From the NCBI RefSeq assembly GCF_001456025.1, contig NZ_LMTZ01000123.1:34594-81883 (forward strand): a stretch of 47,290 bases of DNA, given 5' to 3'. A program made the translations under genes and the position numbers. The notes beneath the pieces were generated by a model. It did not search any database, had not been told where the DNA came from, and worked only from the letters and a program-made list of their open reading frames with translations. Of this stretch, positions 43,952 through 47,290 are shown in pieces (the first letter of the stretch is position 1; the number at the start of each line of letters is the position of its first letter). This DNA is from Mastigocoleus testarum BC008 (GTDB taxonomy: Bacteria > Cyanobacteriota > Cyanobacteriia > Cyanobacteriales > Nostocaceae).

Positions 43952-45553
43952 TCATCCATGAAAATCCATTAAATGCTCTAAGACTTTTGATGCTATTGGT
44001 GTAGTTACAAGAATTTCATGTTTTAAATCACCCCATTTTGTTCCAGATTGAGTTTTGAACTGTGCAATAATTTCTGGTATTTGTGAGGATACAATCAATC
44101 TTACTGGTTGCAGTTGACCAAGAAGTCTTGCGTGACGATATTGGGGTGATTTCTGTAAAGCTGTATCTAGCTTTTGTGCGATTTCAGCTGCGGAGCTTGT
44201 AGTTATAGTATTGGAATCTATAATATTGGCATCTATCTCCAATTTGTCTAACAATAAGATGTAATGTTCTTGTGGTTCTTTGACCGGAACTAAGCTTTTA
44301 AAGCTTGCGCTTTCCAAGGGTAAACTCTCTAAAGTTTCACGTACAAACTGAGAATTTAACTTTTCCCCCACTAGATCGCTAATTTCTTGAGTTCGTCCGA
44401 GAAATTCTAAGCAGGGTGTAGATTGATAAAAATGGGTCACGCGGATGCGATCGCCAATACGATAACGATAGAGTCCTCCTTTTTGGGAAATAATTATTTC
44501 GTAAGTGTTTCCCTGTTTTAATTGGTGGAGTTGAAAAATATGATTGTTTTCATCTTCAAACTCGAAAAATACTTCATTTAACACTGGGACATATCCCCTA
44601 GCTGGAATTAAAGGAATTGTCATTGGTGCTTCCGTTGCGAGGAGTCCTTTTCCTTGTACTAAGACTCCGGGGAATAAGGAGCGTAGAAATTCTGCACCAT
44701 CAGCAGCGTTAACGCTATCCCAGCAAGAAATTAACTTTAATTGTTTCCAAAGTAAGTTCCAAGGAATTTGTTCTGGTTTGTTATCTGTTTTTTGTGAAAG
44801 TAGTATGGAATGTCTTTGGGGTGATATCTTATTTTTTAAATCTGCGCATAGTTGCTGACGATGAGTTTGAATGTAGTCAAGAATAACTTTGAGAAAAGTT
44901 GGACTCCAGACTGAAATAATTTCTAAATTTTCTGTTGCTAATAATGCAAGTGCAAGTTTATGTTTAAATTCATCCGCACTTTGGATATTTTTTATTCCTG
45001 GTACACTAACCAAAAAAGGACTCAATAACCAGCGCAACCAGTTATCTAAATATTCTGAATCATCTTCTAAACCAATTTTCGCTCTATTTTCTCCTGATGA
45101 ATTAGTTTTAGTTGTAAGATTAGGCGAAATACAAAAATATATCTTACCTGTAGAAAATCGAGGTCCATTTATAATTAGATCGTAAGCCCAAATACAAAAC
45201 ATTTGGTTAAAGGAACGACGCAGAGATTTAGTGTAGGGAATAAATTTTGCAGCACCGCGACTTCCAGATGTTTTCTCATAGAAGATTACAGGTTCGTTTG
45301 TCAGTAAATACTTTTGAGTTTGCTGTTGTTTGATAATCCATTCTTTAATGTCGTCATATTCCACAATTGGAATACGTTCCCAATCATCAATTGAATTTAT
45401 ATTTAAAGATTTACCATACTCACTTTTAATTAGATTTTTAACTATATCTTGTTTTACTTTTTGTTGTGCAAATTTTGGGTTTGATAATGCTTTAACAAAT
45501 TTGTGGTTAATGGGGTAAATAAGTTTGCTAAATAATTTAATTAGGATTTGCAT
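43952..45553 (-). CDS. GH3 auxin-responsive promoter family protein (acyl-adenylate type)
   Basis: 533 residues of the GH3 family in the ANL superfamily, which in plants adenylates and conjugates acyl acids to amino acids. The bacterial members are not characterised in detail. Marks: EKTSGSRGAAKFIPYTKSL (nucleotide-binding loop, about 84-102), LLATEAPMTIPLIPARGYVPVLNEVFFEFE, and YRYRIGDRIRVTHFYQSTPCLEFLGRT. The open frame runs 30 codons further upstream, but that part is only translated heptamer repeat (HYPLPITHYQLPITN), so the start is ATG 45553. The acyltransferase gene at 45988 is its upstream neighbour on the same strand, a likely pair in lipid or secondary metabolism. Confidence 0.88.
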   Translation of the reverse strand: MQILIKLFSKLIYPINHKFVKALSNPKFAQQKVKQDIVKNLIKSEYGKSLNINSIDDWERIPIVEYDDIKEWIIKQQQTQKYLLTNEPVIFYEKTSGSRGAAKFIPYTKSLRRSFNQMFCIWAYDLIINGPRFSTGKIYFCISPNLTTKTNSSGENRAKIGLEDDSEYLDNWLRWLLSPFLVSVPGIKNIQSADEFKHKLALALLATENLEIISVWSPTFLKVILDYIQTHRQQLCADLKNKISPQRHSILLSQKTDNKPEQIPWNLLWKQLKLISCWDSVNAADGAEFLRSLFPGVLVQGKGLLATEAPMTIPLIPARGYVPVLNEVFFEFEDENNHIFQLHQLKQGNTYEIIISQKGGLYRYRIGDRIRVTHFYQSTPCLEFLGRTQEISDLVGEKLNSQFVRETLESLPLESASFKSLVPVKEPQEHYILLLDKLEIDANIIDSNTITTSSAAEIAQKLDTALQKSPQYRHARLLGQLQPVRLIVSSQIPEIIAQFKTQSGTKWGDLKHEILVTTPIASKVLEHLMDFHG

Positions 45554-45634
45554 TAGTTGGTAATTGGTAATTGGTAATGGGTAATTGGTAATGGGTAATT
45601 GGTAATGGGTAATTGGTAATGGGTAATGGGTAAC
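45554..45634. repeat. AATTGGT / AATGGGT heptamer array
   Basis: About ten TAATTGGTAATGGGTAA-type heptamer units directly upstream of the GH3 start codon, the same unit as between ureF and ureG. It creates a false N-terminal extension of the GH3 frame. Confidence 0.85.
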
Positions 45635-45987
45635 TTGCAGCAATTTTATTTAGTCCAAAAGACCACCTTGAAATAAATTTCAACACTAAAGTGTTGCTGC
45701 TCTAGCGAACAAGGCTCAAATAGTAAGTAGCTTAAAACCCACTGTAAACCTTATTCAGTCTGATTCATCAGACTTTTCCTATTAGCCTGGGAATTTAGTT
45801 CTTTTCATCGATTATGATGGGTTGTAGAGACGTTGCATGCAACGTCTCTACCGAGTTTTGTGGTAAAACAAAGCCAATGGCTAACGTCACGCTAGAGCCT
45901 GCGGCGTCGGCTGAGCCTCTAGCTGCGCTACCTTACGGATCCGCTAACAAAACTAATGAAAATAACTGCTAGGTGGAATGTTGAACT
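45635..45987. other. intergenic region with palindrome and GC-rich repeat
   Basis: About 350 bp between the acyltransferase and GH3 genes. It holds the 28-bp palindrome (45824-45851), a CTAGAG...CTCTAG hairpin containing GCCTGCGGCGTCGGC (about 45892-45922), and a GC-rich segment 45921-45948 that is an inverted near-copy of 32546-32572. The repeats make direct co-transcription of the flanking genes less certain. Confidence 0.55.
45824..45851. repeat. perfect 28-bp palindrome (copy 5)
   Basis: GTAGAGACGTTGCA followed by its exact inverse complement, identical to the copies at 19997 and 30401. It stands between the acyltransferase and GH3 genes. Confidence 0.9.
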
Positions 45988-46608
45988 TTATATTAGTTCA
46001 GTATTAAATTGTTTATTCGGATATACATGGCTATTCACGGGTACAAATTCTTCATCTTCAATTACAACTCCAGGACCCAAGTAAGAACCTGCACCAATAA
46101 AAGCATAATTACCAATTTTGACTTTTTTGACATATAGTAATAAATTTTGCTTTTTTGGTTTAATTGCATGGGATAAAATTCCGCAACCATGACCAAAAAC
46201 AACGCGATCGCCAATTTCGAGTAATCCTCGATCTGCAATTTCTATTTTTGGCGTCCAGTAAATACCTTCACCTACCTTTGAACCCCACAGACGCAACCAT
46301 AAAGAGAAAGCACCAGGAATTAAACGTAATGCTGCTTCCAAAGCTGGAAAGGTAATGTATATATTTTGAATTTGATGACTCCCCCACCAAGGTGAATATT
46401 CTGTACCTTGTAAATAGCTGATTCCTTCTTTTAGGGGATAGAAATAATTGTGTATTTTATATGTTAGTAGGGGAAATCCGTAAACAGAAAGTATAAGAGC
46501 AATAATACTAAAGATTCCTGGAGAAAAACAAAGCCACAGGAAAGAAGCAAGCGCTGCAAACATTACCAAAGCTGGGAAGAATGAGAGTATTGTACTCAGG
46601 AGTGTCAT
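45988..46608 (-). CDS. hexapeptide-repeat acyltransferase (LbetaH)
   Basis: 206 residues. N-terminal hydrophobic helices (about 8-30 and 32-50) suggest membrane association. A left-handed beta-helix follows (about 112-195), with hexapeptide-like steps (VGEGIYWTPKIEIADRGLLEIGDRVVFGHGCGILSH, then KVKIGNYAFIGAGSYLGPGVVIEDEEFVPVNSHV). The His in GHGCGILSH may act in catalysis. The acceptor is unknown; pairing with a GH3 acyl-adenylating protein suggests acyl transfer to a lipid, sugar or amino acid. It starts at ATG 46608. Confidence 0.82.
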   Translation of the reverse strand: MTLLSTILSFFPALVMFAALASFLWLCFSPGIFSIIALILSVYGFPLLTYKIHNYFYPLKEGISYLQGTEYSPWWGSHQIQNIYITFPALEAALRLIPGAFSLWLRLWGSKVGEGIYWTPKIEIADRGLLEIGDRVVFGHGCGILSHAIKPKKQNLLLYVKKVKIGNYAFIGAGSYLGPGVVIEDEEFVPVNSHVYPNKQFNTELI

Positions 46609-46716
46609 AGAATTTTGAATAGAAAGTATCTCAATTATCCACTAATGGTTAATCTGACAACTTGCAGTAATTTGATTTAACCCAAAACCCCACATTTAAA
46701 TAAATTTCCAAATGAC

Positions 46717-46767
46717 AAAAACCACCCAATCTATTCACTGTTTTTCAATGAAGACTAGGTGGTTTTT
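46717..46767. terminator. bidirectional-type terminator hairpin
   Basis: AAAAACCACC (46717-46726) and GGTGGTTTTT (46758-46767) pair exactly, with a T-run on the plus side and, by symmetry, on the minus side. The nearest gene starts on the minus strand at 46608, so on the minus strand it would end something transcribed from the right. Confidence 0.6.
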
Positions 46768-46900
46768 AATATCGGGAAAAAGCTTCAAGCATTTCTACAC
46801 TTTAGCTTTTTTGTTTGACTACATTTTTGTAAAAAATGCTAAAACATGCATCACAAAATAGTTTTATTGTGATACACTTATTTTATTCCTGTATTAAACA

Positions 46901-46935
46901 CCCTCGTTGAATTTGACGGCAACGGGGGTTTTTTT
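46901..46935 (+). terminator. intrinsic terminator on plus strand
   Basis: Stem CCCTCGTTG (46901-46909) with CAACGGGGG (46920-46928), one T-G pair, loop of 10 nt, then seven T. This is a good rho-independent terminator for a plus-strand transcript, but no plus-strand gene lies before it for several kilobases. Confidence 0.7.
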
Positions 46936-47238
46936 ATTGTCTGTCTTTAAAAACAAAGACATTAATAGCCACTAAGATGAAATGACCCTACAAGAATTAC
47001 ATCAGGCGTATTACCTATAAATATGCTTTTCCTGTTAGAACCAATGCGATACATGGAAGCAAGAGTTCTATGTGTCGCGTTAATCTGAAATATGACTTAT
47101 CCCTAATGTAGCACAAGTTAGAGCAAAAAATGTAAGGCTTGCAAACCAGGAATTGTCATTGCGAGATCATAAAGTTTTGGGACACAATCTCATTGTCTGT
47201 GGTGCGAATTCGGCAAGTTATAGCAACCGCCAGGTTAG

Positions 47239-47290
47239 CTAGGACGCTAAAGTCAAGACATGCTCCATGGCTTCTCGCAGTGTTCCAAAA
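47239..47290 (-). CDS. possible 3' end of a gene cut by the right edge
   Basis: On the minus strand a frame enters from the right edge and ends at TAG (47241-47239), giving FGTLREAMEHVLTLAS. This reads like an ordinary protein C-terminus, but 16 residues are too few to identify or to exclude chance. Confidence 0.2.
   Translation of the reverse strand, partial: FGTLREAMEHVLTLAS

Larger units (their letters stand above)
46609..47238. other. gene-free end region with hairpins
   Basis: About 630 bp without a credible ORF. It contains three hairpins (46717-46767, 46777-46811, 46901-46935) and, near 47153-47190, a GTCATTGCGAGATC / CACAATCTCATTG pair similar to the inside of the 157-bp MITE. Confidence 0.5.

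Noticed and set aside
45554..45643. 30-codon N-terminal extension of the GH3 gene
   Set aside because: It is purely translated AATTGGT/AATGGGT heptamers; ATG 45553 begins recognisable protein.

Overview
The window looks like a piece of a filamentous, probably heterocyst-forming cyanobacterial chromosome (Nostocales, Calothrix/Rivularia-like). The gene content is cyanobacterial: NDH-1 subunits NdhD and NdhH, an SLH-containing iron-uptake porin, tocopherol cyclase, fused RibBA, a GAF domain of cyanobacteriochrome type, an orthocaspase and a GH3-family protein. HIP1 octamers (GCGATCGC) are frequent, and heptameric STRR arrays and palindromic interspersed repeats lie in most gaps. The genus is inferred from style only; no rRNA is present.

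Layout. 1-9.8 kb: clpB, iron-uptake porin with gloA, a NrdG-like radical SAM gene, eno between STRR arrays, argC. 10-20 kb: ribBA, a peptidoglycan amidase, a YdcF protein, tRNA-Arg(CCT), tocopherol cyclase divergent from a J-domain/TPR gene, a DCC thiol-oxidoreductase, ndhD. 20-31 kb is the accessory stretch: a 102-bp MITE with a 10-bp target duplication, an AAA-ATPase/PD-(D/E)XK gene split by an amber codon, a 157-bp MITE, an AT-rich orphan membrane protein behind a 24-bp palindrome, a NADAR protein, a DUF4129-DUF4350 pair, a helical-repeat gene with a damaged 5' end, and a membrane NACHT NTPase whose membrane region is built from 4-residue repeats. 31-36 kb: ureE-ureF, ureG, an acetamidase/formamidase, a TauE/SafE transporter with an unusual repeat loop. 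35.8-47 kb: a stand-alone DXCF-type GAF domain, ndhH, rsmH, a caspase-GAF-EAL fusion, a GAF histidine kinase, a GH3 protein with a hexapeptide acyltransferase, and a gene-free end with hairpins.

Working together. UreE, UreF and UreG load nickel into urease, and the nearby amidase also releases ammonia, so this stretch is nitrogen-related. ndhD and ndhH belong to the same NDH-1 complex but are unlinked here. GH3 and the acyltransferase are a likely functional pair. The kinase gene lies directly upstream of, and on the same strand as, the caspase-EAL gene.

The strongest candidates for something new are the caspase-GAF-EAL fusion (all expected catalytic residues present), the isolated two-cysteine GAF domain, the NACHT protein with expandable GLIF/GLIV repeats, and three repeat phenomena: a 28-bp palindrome family with a compensatory change, nested insertion into that palindrome, and a dispersed 15-bp minisatellite that sits both between genes and, in frame, inside genes.
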